From positions 1 through 10,257 of the forward strand of contig VFLF01000307.1 of NCBI GenBank assembly GCA_009885185.1: DNA of 10,257 nt, read 5' to 3'. The stretch is from Nitrosomonadales bacterium. GTDB taxonomy: Bacteria; Pseudomonadota; Gammaproteobacteria; Burkholderiales; SG8-41. A model generated the notes under the pieces. It saw only the letters and a list, made by a program, of their open reading frames with translations, was not told where the DNA came from and made no database searches. The stretch's first letter is position 1. Each line of letters opens with the position of its first letter. Shown here piece by piece: positions 1-5,753 of this stretch. Position numbers and translations under genes: made by a program.

Positions 1-699
1 ATGAAACTCATCACGGTGCTGAACATAGTAAAAATGTTCGCCGATCAGCAGCAGCGTCTGGCACTGCATGCGTTGCAGGTTTTCACTAAGTTCGTACTGA
101 TGCAGCGCATCCAGCGCCTGCCAGCGGTGACGCCCGGCCTGAATTTGCGCCACGTTGACGCGATCCATCCACGATTGCGTGGGATGCATCGGCGCGTGTC
201 CCGGATCGTTGCTCAATAAAAATTCGATGGTGCGCGTCAGCGGATATCCGGACGCATCCTCCGGACGCAAGCCGCTTTTTAGCGGTGCATGGCGAGCATC
301 GGCGACGCCGCGATCCTTGTAGTACGGGCAGTTCAACAGCACGGCCTTGTTCACGCGCGGCGCATGACTCGCCGCCAGTTCAATCGATACCGCCGCGCCC
401 ACCGCCTCGCCGAGCACGCTGAATGTCGGGATGTTCAGTGCGTCCGCCACCGCCACCACGCAACGCGCGTAATCGCCTATCGTCGGCTGCTCATCCACGT
501 GATCGGAGTCGCCATGACTCGGATAATCCATCGCCACCACGCGCAGCGTCGGCGCAAGCACCGCCATCAGCTCCAGATACAGCGCGGACGATTGCTGATT
601 GATGTGCTGCAAAAATATCGCCTCGCTGCCCGGCGCACCGGCGGCGCGATAGTGCAGATATCCCAAGTCGGTCTTGATAAGACCGCGCTCAATGTTCAT
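1..699 (-). CDS. Alpha/beta-fold hydrolase, nucleophile serine missing (3' end cut by window edge)
   Basis: The reading frame is open from an ATG at 697-699 to the left edge with no stop, giving the first 233 residues. The pattern is alpha/beta hydrolase: LGYLHYRAAG at about 12-21, the oxyanion-loop region FLQHINQQS (29-37), MDYPSHGDSD (57-66), the nucleophile elbow VLGEAVGAAVSIELAA (95-110), and TLLLIGEH (215-222), where a catalytic Asp would usually sit nearby. The elbow should be G-x-S-x-G but reads G97-E-A99-V-G101, so the nucleophile position is Ala, and no Asp follows the GE. From memory, a related group with an LHQTP-type loop also lacks the serine (GHHTG-like elbow), so this may be a known non-classical clade rather than a decayed gene. 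The start lies 14 bases after the stop of the Bug gene upstream, suggesting one transcript and perhaps translational coupling, since no clear ribosome site is seen. Substrate unknown. Confidence 0.8.
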   Translation of the reverse strand, partial: MNIERGLIKTDLGYLHYRAAGAPGSEAIFLQHINQQSSALYLELMAVLAPTLRVVAMDYPSHGDSDHVDEQPTIGDYARCVVAVADALNIPTFSVLGEAVGAAVSIELAASHAPRVNKAVLLNCPYYKDRGVADARHAPLKSGLRPEDASGYPLTRTIEFLLSNDPGHAPMHPTQSWMDRVNVAQIQAGRHRWQALDALHQYELSENLQRMQCQTLLLIGEHFYYVQHRDEFH

Positions 700-713
700 G
701 GCGACATGGTTAT

Positions 714-1718
714 CTAATCGGCACGGATGCCGTTTTCCTTCACCACCTTGGCCCAGCGCGCCATTTCTGCCACCACGAATTTGGTCATTGCGTCCGGCGT
801 GCTCACCGCGAGGTCCATGCCGAACTGCTCGGTCAGTTGCTTGCGCAATTCCGGCTGGTTGTAGGCTTTCACCAGCTCGCCATGCATTTTATCCAGCACC
901 GGTTTCGGTATGCCCGCCGGCGTGACGATGCTCCACCACGCCACCGCCGACATTCCCGGCAGGCCGCTTTCGATCAGCGTAGGCGTATCGGGCACCACGT
1001 GCGAGCGCTTGTCGCCGGTGGACACCACCGCGCGCAGACGCCCTGCCTTGATATGCGCGCCGGGCACGGCCACCGATGTCATCGCGAAATCAATTTGGCC
1101 GCCGATCGCATCGGTGGTCGCGGGGCCGCCGCCTTTGTAGGGAATATGAATCATCTTGATACCGGCCTGCTGCTGCACCAGCATCATCGCAAGGTGGCCG
1201 AGACTGCCGCTGCCCACCGAACCGAACGTCAGCGTCGCGGGTTTGGCTTTCGCCAGTTTCACCACGTCGTCAAAACTCTTGAACGGCTTGGCGGGGTTGG
1301 TGGTCAGCACCATCGGCGCGGTGCCGACCAGCATCACCGATGCCAGGTCCTTCAGCGTGTCGTACGGCAGATTCGGAATCAGCGACGGATTCACCGCATG
1401 CGTGTCGAACGCGAAGATATAGGTGTAACCATCCGGCGCGGATTTCGCGCCCAACGCGGTACCGATCGCCCCCGAACCGCCGGGGCGATTATCGACCACG
1501 AACTGCTGGCCCAGCGCCGCATTCAGCCGCGCGCCCGTCAGACGCGCCAGCGGGTCAACCGAGCCGCCGGGCGGAAACGGCACGATAAAACGCACGGGTT
1601 TGTTGGGCCAATCCGTTGCCTGCGCGTGGGCCTGCGTTGCGTGCGTGGCGTATGCTGCAACGCCCAGCACAAGCACACCTGCCACCAGAGCATATGCGCC
1701 ACCAAGATCAGTACGCAT
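714..1718 (-). CDS. Tripartite tricarboxylate transporter substrate-binding protein (Bug/TctC family)
   Basis: The 334-residue product is a periplasmic solute-binding protein of the Bug family, which captures small, often carboxylated, ligands. Family signs in order: a signal peptide ending AHA-Q near residue 32; WPNKPVRFIVPFPPGGSVD (37-55), whose PGG loop contacts the ligand in solved Bug proteins; DNRPGGSGAIG (76-86); APDGYT (94-99); HIPYKGGGPA (191-200); and a C-terminus of the form MARWAKVVKENGI. Length is usual for the family. The ATG at 1716-1718 is preferred over the adjacent in-frame GTG (1719-1721) because GGAGGAGG lies about 7 bases before the ATG but directly abuts the GTG. It follows MT1 after 43 bases and precedes a hydrolase gene by 14 bases, so MT1-Bug-hydrolase may be an operon. 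No TctA or TctB membrane genes are in view, as is common for orphan Bug genes. Ligand cannot be read from sequence. Confidence 0.95.
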   Translation of the reverse strand: MRTDLGGAYALVAGVLVLGVAAYATHATQAHAQATDWPNKPVRFIVPFPPGGSVDPLARLTGARLNAALGQQFVVDNRPGGSGAIGTALGAKSAPDGYTYIFAFDTHAVNPSLIPNLPYDTLKDLASVMLVGTAPMVLTTNPAKPFKSFDDVVKLAKAKPATLTFGSVGSGSLGHLAMMLVQQQAGIKMIHIPYKGGGPATTDAIGGQIDFAMTSVAVPGAHIKAGRLRAVVSTGDKRSHVVPDTPTLIESGLPGMSAVAWWSIVTPAGIPKPVLDKMHGELVKAYNQPELRKQLTEQFGMDLAVSTPDAMTKFVVAEMARWAKVVKENGIRAD

Positions 1719-1720
1719 CA

Positions 1721-1730
1721 CCCCTCCTCC
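1721..1730 (-). promoter_or_regulatory. Strong ribosome binding site of the first Bug gene
   Basis: On the minus strand this reads GGAGGAGGGG, an almost perfect match to the anti-Shine-Dalgarno sequence. Its GGAGG part is about 7 bases before the ATG at 1718 and decides between that start and the overlapping GTG. Confidence 0.7.
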
Positions 1731-1740
1731 AATAGTATCC

Positions 1741-1762
1741 TAAGTATTTGTTTTTATTTAAT
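1741..1762 (+). repeat. AT-rich dispersed repeat, copy 1
   Basis: Bases 1742-1762 are identical over 21 bases to 10101-10121 (AAGTATTTGTTTTTATTTAA plus T), and 1741-1756 (TAAGTATTTGTTTTTA) is identical to the reverse complement of 5725-5740. The similarity to copy 2 continues loosely to about 1770 with small indels. It fills most of the 43-base gap between MT1 and the Bug gene and touches the MT1 stop codon. Composition is far from the GC-rich surroundings. Function unknown; a promoter or UP element for the Bug gene is possible, but the orientation is not the same at the other copies. Confidence 0.75.
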
Positions 1763-2589
1763 TATTTTGTTGCCGTCCACTTGCCGGCGCCATCGCTGCC
1801 TTTATAAGTGCCTTCGATGGTGTTGCCGCTCACGCGCCCGGTGTATTGCGCGCCGGCGGCGGTAAACGTGATCTGGTCGCCCAGCATCTTCGCGTCTGAA
1901 ATCACCGCCGTCACATTGCCGCGCGCCAGATTGCCGGTGAGCATTTGATATTCCTGCTTAACCGTCAGATCGCCGCGCGAGGTCTTCCATGTGCCCGTCA
2001 CTTTCGCGGGAATGATCCACAGGTACGCCGTACACCAAGACGTGCAATCACCACCGGCGGAAATTTTTTCATCCTCTTTCCAGTCGCCCATGGTGAACGA
2101 GTTGGAGACGATGCGCGTGCCCGGCTTCATGTCGAGCAGCGTGGGGCGCAGCTTCACGTTGAGGTCGGGCAGCAGGAACAGCGTAATCACGGTGGCCTGC
2201 ATGTAATCCTTTTTGCTGGCTTCGGTGAAGATATCACCATGCTTGAAAATCGCCCTGTCGGCCACGCCTTCTTTTTGCGCGGCGCGCCGCGCGAGTTCCA
2301 CCAGGTCGGGGTTGTATTCGATGCCATACGCCTTGCCGCCGCGCTTGGCTGCGGTAATCACCGTGCGACCATCGCCCGATCCCAGATCGTAATGAACGTC
2401 CTGCTGCGTGAGCTTCGCCATGTCGAGCATGCGATCCACCAGTGCCTGCGGCGTCGGTACCCACACCACGTCCTTGCCGGACTGGCCGACACTGGGCTCA
2501 TATTCTTTTTTTGCCGGCTGGGCCAAGGCGAGGCCCGAGCAAATCGACAGCAAAACCATCAACGTAAAACCGCGGGTATTTACGAACAT
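1762..2589 (-). CDS. MT1: exported class I SAM-dependent methyltransferase with C-terminal beta domain (C-x3-C type)
   Basis: The 275-residue product has a Sec-type signal peptide ending ALA-Q near residue 23. Next comes a leader shared by all five paralogs, GQSGKDVVWVPTPQALVDRM (35-54). The Rossmann methyltransferase core follows: YDLGSGDGR (67-75, motif I), GIEYNPDLVELA (89-100, with E91 as the expected ribose-binding acid), HGDIF (117-121), and VITLFLLPDLNVKLRP (134-149). A beta-rich domain (about 190-275) begins at LWIIPAKVTGTW. SAM-binding residues look intact, so it should bind SAM; the acceptor is unknown. Export is odd, since SAM is made in the cytoplasm. The mature protein has only two cysteines, C182 and C186 (DCTSWC). 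The start at 2589 is chosen because GGAG at 2596-2599 is 6 bases upstream; an ATG at 2601 would place the ribosome site inside the gene. It probably heads the minus-strand set with Bug and hydrolase. Confidence 0.9.
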   Translation of the reverse strand: MFVNTRGFTLMVLLSICSGLALAQPAKKEYEPSVGQSGKDVVWVPTPQALVDRMLDMAKLTQQDVHYDLGSGDGRTVITAAKRGGKAYGIEYNPDLVELARRAAQKEGVADRAIFKHGDIFTEASKKDYMQATVITLFLLPDLNVKLRPTLLDMKPGTRIVSNSFTMGDWKEDEKISAGGDCTSWCTAYLWIIPAKVTGTWKTSRGDLTVKQEYQMLTGNLARGNVTAVISDAKMLGDQITFTAAGAQYTGRVSGNTIEGTYKGSDGAGKWTATK

Positions 2590-2701
2590 GGAAATCTCCA
2601 TTCAGGTGTAAAAGCGAACGCGCATGATACCGGATTCGCGTGGAGCCGATGCTATCATCCGCACCAGTCCGTCACTCGTAAAATTCAGGAAAGGAATCCT
2701 C
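2590..2701. promoter_or_regulatory. Divergent intergenic region between MT1 and the FrsA-like hydrolase
   Basis: This 112-base gap must hold promoters or leaders for both flanking genes. TATCAT occurs on the plus strand at 2653-2658 and on the minus strand at 2624-2629; either could be a -10 box, but neither has a convincing -35 partner. Ribosome sites are clear at both ends: GGAG for MT1, and AAGGA at 2691-2695 for the hydrolase. Exact promoter positions are not supported. Confidence 0.35.
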
Positions 2702-3910
2702 ATGGCACCGCCTCCCCCTGCTTCCGTAGCGAAGCCGGACGAACTCTCGTTCATGTATTTTCCCGAGGATTACCGCTGGTCGCACGGCGTGCTGATCGGG
2801 CTGAATTCTGCACCGTGGGGCGGCGCCGAAATCGATGAAGTCAATCGCATCGGCCTGCGGTTAAAAGGCAAAGTCGGCGACGACACCGCGTGGTTTACCG
2901 AGTGGGCGCGCGAGGCGCGCAAGGTCGAAGACGCGGGCCGTGCTCACATTGCCGCAGGGCGGCGCACCACTGGCGCGCAATACCTGTTTCGCGCCGCGAA
3001 TTACTACCACGTCGGCGAGCGCTTCCTGCAACCCAAAACCGATGGCCTTGCTGCCTACAAACGCGGCGTGGATTGCTTTCGTGACGCCGCGCAACTCATC
3101 CGCCGGCCGAAAATCGAGCATGTCGAAATCCCGTATGAAGGCGCGTCGCTGCCCGCGATTCTGATCCACGCCGAAGAAATTCCCGGACGCACAGGACCCG
3201 CGCCCGCGATGGTGTTCTTCGACGGCTTCGATGTCACCAAGGAAATCCAGTATTTCAAGGGCGTGCCCGATCTCGCCGCGCGCGGCATCGCGTGCCTGAT
3301 CGTGGATGGCCCCGGCAACGGCGAAGCGGTGCGCTTTCGCAATCAATGGCTGCACCACGAAACCGAACGTTACGGCACCGCCGCGTACGAGTTCCTCGCC
3401 GCACGCAAGGAAATCGACCCCAAACGCATCGGCGTCATGGCCATCAGCCTCGGCGGTTACTACGCTCCGCGCGCCGCCGCCTTCGAGCAACGTTTCGCCG
3501 CCTGCATCGCGTGGGGCGCGCAATGGGACTACTGGGAAATCTGGCGCGCCCGCTTTGAAAAACTCGACAGCGGCAAACTGCCGTCGCTGTCCGTCGCGTG
3601 GCAACACCTGCTGTGGATCTTCAATGTCAATACCCGCGACGAAGCGATGAAAGAGCTCGAAGGATTCCGTCTCGACGGCGTAGTGCAAAAAATTACCTGT
3701 CCGTTCCTGATGGTGCATGGCGAAGGTGACGAACAAATCCCGCTGCCGGTGGCGCAAAAATGCTTCGACGCGGTCGGCTCAAAAAACAAAACCTTCAAAC
3801 TTTTTACCCGCGAAGAAGGCGGCTACCACCACTGCCAGATCGACAACGCCAGCATTGGTGTTGCGGCGATGTGGGATTGGCTGGAGTCGGTGTTTTTCGC
3901 TTCGCGGTAA
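2702..3910 (+). CDS. FrsA-like alpha/beta hydrolase
   Basis: The 402-residue product resembles the larger alpha/beta hydrolases of the FrsA / 2,6-dihydroxypseudooxynicotine hydrolase type, which have a helical N-terminal part before the hydrolase core. Residues 1-140 are mostly helical (with WFTEWAREARKVEDAG near 64-79). The core starts at VEIPYEGASLPAIL (141-154). MVFFDGFDVTKE (170-181) gives the oxyanion loop, LIVDGPGNGEA (199-209) precedes the elbow, and MAISLGGYYAPR (246-257) holds the likely nucleophile S249, with Ala in place of the first Gly of GxSxG. VHGEGDEQIP (338-347) holds the likely acid D343, and GGYHHCQID (373-381) the likely base H376 or H377. No signal peptide is seen, so it is cytoplasmic. 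AAGGA lies 6 bases before the ATG. The family includes C-C bond and ester hydrolases in aromatic catabolism; the substrate here is not known. Followed by a repeat element and then the aldolase on the same strand. Confidence 0.85.
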   Translation: MAPPPPASVAKPDELSFMYFPEDYRWSHGVLIGLNSAPWGGAEIDEVNRIGLRLKGKVGDDTAWFTEWAREARKVEDAGRAHIAAGRRTTGAQYLFRAANYYHVGERFLQPKTDGLAAYKRGVDCFRDAAQLIRRPKIEHVEIPYEGASLPAILIHAEEIPGRTGPAPAMVFFDGFDVTKEIQYFKGVPDLAARGIACLIVDGPGNGEAVRFRNQWLHHETERYGTAAYEFLAARKEIDPKRIGVMAISLGGYYAPRAAAFEQRFAACIAWGAQWDYWEIWRARFEKLDSGKLPSLSVAWQHLLWIFNVNTRDEAMKELEGFRLDGVVQKITCPFLMVHGEGDEQIPLPVAQKCFDAVGSKNKTFKLFTREEGGYHHCQIDNASIGVAAMWDWLESVFFASR

Positions 3911-3929
3911 CGGCTTATGTCAACAACTC

Positions 3930-4051
3930 TTAACCACAGATGAACACAGATAAACACAGATAAGAACAGTTCAATACATCACCTGCAACCGTCATTCCGG
4001 GTAACGCCGGAATGACGGTGTTGGGTTTTATCTGTGTTCATCTGTGGTTAA
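3930..4051. repeat. Nested intergenic inverted-repeat element (outer arms)
   Basis: The arms 3930-3954 and 4027-4051 are perfect 25-base reverse complements (left arm begins TTAACCACAGATGAAC). Past its first six bases the left arm runs into a tandem 10-base unit of the form ACAGATRAAC, three copies with decay at 3936-3965. A second hairpin is nested between the arms. ACAGATGAACACAGAT-type DNA is a familiar dispersed intergenic repeat in beta- and gamma-proteobacteria. The element fills most of the 179-base gap between the hydrolase and the aldolase and could fold in RNA as a processing site or partial terminator. Confidence 0.85.
3988..4019. repeat. Inner hairpin (GTCATTCC-type repeat)
   Basis: A 13-base perfect stem (ACCGTCATTCCGG at 3988-4000, its complement at 4007-4019) encloses a 6-base loop GTAACG. 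The core ATTCCG-N8-CGGAAT is close to the ATTCCC-N8-GGGAAT plan of Neisseria dRS3 repeats, with one changed base pair. It sits inside the larger inverted repeat, as though one repeat had inserted into another. A T run (TTTT, 4026-4029) follows 6 bases later, so it could also help terminate the hydrolase transcript. Confidence 0.7.
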
Positions 4052-4089
4052 AAAGCCCTTGCAGTTAAACCCATAAACCCGGAGCCGCC

Positions 4090-4875
4090 ATGCCCATCTT
4101 CCCCAACCACACCAAACAACAACTCGACGCCGGCCAACTCGCGCTCGGCCTGGGCATGCGCGTAATGCGAACCGTCGATACCGGCATGATCGCGAAGAAC
4201 TGCGGCTTTGACTGGCTGTTTATCGACATGGAGCACAGCGCTATGGACGTCGATCTCGCCTCGCAGGTGGCGATTGCCGCGCTGCCGATAGGCATCACCC
4301 CCATCGTGCGCGTACCGGGCAAGGAACATCATCACGCCTCGCGCCTGCTCGACTCCGGCGCGCAGGGCATTGTGGTGCCGCACGTGGACACCGCCGAAGA
4401 AGCCGCGCGCGTGGTGGCGCACTGCAAATATCCGCCCATCGGCCATCGCTCGGTGGTCGGCGCGCTGCCGCAGTTCGGCTACGCCGCCATGTCGGTGGGC
4501 GAATCCACCCAAATCGCCAACGCCGAAACACTGGTGATCGTGATGGTCGAAACGCCGAAAGCCATCGACAACGCCGACGCCATCGCCGCCGTACCGGGCA
4601 TCGACGTGGTGCTGATCGGCACCAACGACCTGTGCGCCGAGCTCGGCATCCCCGGCCAGTTCGCCGACGGACGCGTCGAAGACGCCTATCGCAAAGTCAT
4701 CGCCGCCTGCAAAAAACACGGCAAACATCCCGGCATGGGCGGCGTGTACGATCCGAAGCTACTGGAAAAATACATCGGCTACGGCATGCGTTTTATTTTA
4801 AGCGGCGGCGATTTGAGCTTCCTGATGGCGGGCGCCAAGGCGCGCACCGAGTTTTTGCACACCGTCAAACTGTAA
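4090..4875 (+). CDS. HpcH/HpaI-family class II aldolase (2-keto-3-deoxy acid type)
   Basis: The 261-residue product matches metal-dependent pyruvate aldolases of the HpcH/HpaI family, which reversibly split 2-keto-3-deoxy or 2-keto-4-hydroxy acids into pyruvate and an aldehyde. Visible motifs: FDWLFIDMEHSAMD (40-53) with H49 as the expected base; IVRVPG (72-77) with R74 as the pyruvate-binding Arg; GAQGIVVPHVDTAEEA (90-105); VMVETPKAIDN (151-161) with metal ligand E154; and LIGTNDLCAELG (175-186) with metal ligand D180. The spacing of H49, R74, E154 and D180 matches H45, R70, E149 and D175 of E. coli HpaI closely. No signal peptide, so cytoplasmic. GGAG at 4081-4084 is 5 bases before the ATG. 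Nearby Bug transport proteins and hydrolases suggest a role in degrading an imported acid; the exact substrate cannot be told from sequence. Confidence 0.93.
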   Translation: MPIFPNHTKQQLDAGQLALGLGMRVMRTVDTGMIAKNCGFDWLFIDMEHSAMDVDLASQVAIAALPIGITPIVRVPGKEHHHASRLLDSGAQGIVVPHVDTAEEAARVVAHCKYPPIGHRSVVGALPQFGYAAMSVGESTQIANAETLVIVMVETPKAIDNADAIAAVPGIDVVLIGTNDLCAELGIPGQFADGRVEDAYRKVIAACKKHGKHPGMGGVYDPKLLEKYIGYGMRFILSGGDLSFLMAGAKARTEFLHTVKL

Positions 4876-4879
4876 GCCT

Positions 4880-4892
4880 CGGCTTGTAGCCG
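4880..4892. terminator. Small hairpin between convergent aldolase and MT2 genes
   Basis: CGGCT-TGT-AGCCG forms a 5-base stem with a 3-base loop in the 19-base gap between the two convergent stop codons. There is no T run on either side, so it is at best a weak bidirectional terminator. Confidence 0.3.
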
Positions 4893-4894
4893 TA

Positions 4895-5710
4895 TCACTT
4901 CGACCGCACCGCGCGCCACGCACGGCTCGCACCCTCTGCGATCACCGTGCCTGTCATCACATCGCCATTCACCGTGCCGGCATACTGCGCGCCGCCCGCG
5001 CTGAAACGAATGTCGGCGCCGCGCAGCGTCGCGCCGTTGATCGGCGCGAACTTGCCTTGTGTGGTTACGGAACCGGAAATCTTTTGATAGCGCTGCGTGA
5101 GGGTGACGCTGCCATCCGCGTAACGCCACACGCCCTCCACCTTTGCCGGCACGATCCACATAAGCGCCGTGCGGTAGTACACCGTGCGGTCGTCGTCGGC
5201 CGAACTGGCGGTCGCGTCCGCGGGCCAATCGCCGACTGCATGGGTGTTGGATACGATACGCGTGCCGGGCTTTAAATCCAGCAGCTTCGGCACCAGTTTG
5301 CGATTCAGATCCGCGCCCAGAAACAGCGTCACCACGGTGGCGTGCGAAATATCGCTGGCGAACAGATCGGCTTTGATGAATTGCACGCGCTGCGCGACGC
5401 CAGCCTTGATCGCTGCAGCTTTCGCGTATTCCACCAGCTTCGCATCGTACTCGATGCCCAGCCCCTGCGCGCCGCGCTTGGCCGCCATGATGACCAAGCG
5501 CCCGTCGCCCGAACCCAGATCGATCACCGTGTCACTTGCGCCGACGTTCGCCAGATCGAGCATGCGATTGACCAGCGCGTCGGGCGTAGGCACCCACACC
5601 ACATCCTTGCCGGACTGCGCGAGTTCGGGCTTGTAGTCGGCGGGCAGCTGCGCCCACGACGCGCTGGCCAGACACAGCAGCAGCGCGCCGATCCGCGAGA
5701 AAGGATTCAC
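4895..5710 (-). CDS. MT2: exported class I SAM-dependent methyltransferase (cysteine-free type)
   Basis: The 271-residue paralog of MT1 has a signal peptide ending SWA-Q near residue 20. It keeps AQSGKDVVWVPTPDALVNRM (31-50), motif I IDLGSGDGR (63-71), GIEYDAKLVEYA (85-96, acid E87), KADLF (113-117) and the C-terminal domain from LMWIVPAKVEGVW (183-195). It is the most divergent copy in the strand after the core: FLGADLNRKLVP replaces FLLPDLNxxLRP, and NTHAVGDW replaces NTFTMGDW. The mature protein has no cysteine; DRTVYYRTAL stands where MT1 has C-x3-C. The start is GTG (5708-5710); an in-frame TAA nine bases upstream rules out any earlier start, and an overlapping ATG at 5710-5712 is out of frame. 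No ribosome site is visible in its AT-rich leader. It lies 43 bases after MT3 on the same strand, probably co-transcribed. Confidence 0.88.
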   Translation of the reverse strand: MNPFSRIGALLLCLASASWAQLPADYKPELAQSGKDVVWVPTPDALVNRMLDLANVGASDTVIDLGSGDGRLVIMAAKRGAQGLGIEYDAKLVEYAKAAAIKAGVAQRVQFIKADLFASDISHATVVTLFLGADLNRKLVPKLLDLKPGTRIVSNTHAVGDWPADATASSADDDRTVYYRTALMWIVPAKVEGVWRYADGSVTLTQRYQKISGSVTTQGKFAPINGATLRGADIRFSAGGAQYAGTVNGDVMTGTVIAEGASRAWRAVRSK

Positions 5711-5722
5711 ATTAAATTAATG
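5710..5722. promoter_or_regulatory. 13-base AT-rich palindrome overlapping the MT2 start
   Basis: CATTAA-A-TTAATG is a perfect palindrome around one central base and overlaps the GTG start of MT2. A protein bound here, or an RNA hairpin, could control MT2 separately from MT3. It may also be chance within an AT-rich tract. Confidence 0.3.
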
Positions 5723-5724
5723 TT

Positions 5725-5740
5725 TAAAAACAAATACTTA
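5725..5740 (-). repeat. AT-rich dispersed repeat, copy 3 (inverted)
   Basis: The minus strand reads TAAGTATTTGTTTTTA, identical over 16 bases to 1741-1756 and over 15 bases to 10101-10115. Like copy 1 it lies in a 43-base gap just after an MT stop codon (MT3 here), but in the opposite orientation relative to the flanking genes. Confidence 0.7.
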
Positions 5741-5753
5741 CGTTAATGATACG

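Noticed and set aside
837..1865. A 342-codon plus-strand open frame opposite the first Bug gene
   Set aside because: It is rich in Arg and His, has no domain pattern, and lies antisense to a clear Bug gene and into MT1; a GC-bias shadow.
2624..2701. Upstream start for the FrsA-like hydrolase (26 more residues)
   Set aside because: AAGGA is well placed for the ATG at 2702, and the extension lies in the divergent promoter gap.
1945..2838. A 297-codon plus-strand open frame across MT1 and the hydrolase start
   Set aside because: It spans a divergent promoter gap and two real genes in other frames.
2861..3757. A 298-codon minus-strand open frame opposite the FrsA-like hydrolase
   Set aside because: No recognisable motif; the opposite strand has the catalytic Ser, Asp and His in order and a good ribosome site.
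3936..3965. Short tandem repeat considered as a CRISPR remnant
   Set aside because: Units are contiguous 10-mers without spacers and belong to a known type of intergenic repeat; no cas genes are near.
4048..4728. A 226-codon minus-strand open frame opposite the aldolase
   Set aside because: Composition (Gly, His, Asp, Ala runs) is that of a shadow, and the aldolase has all catalytic residues.
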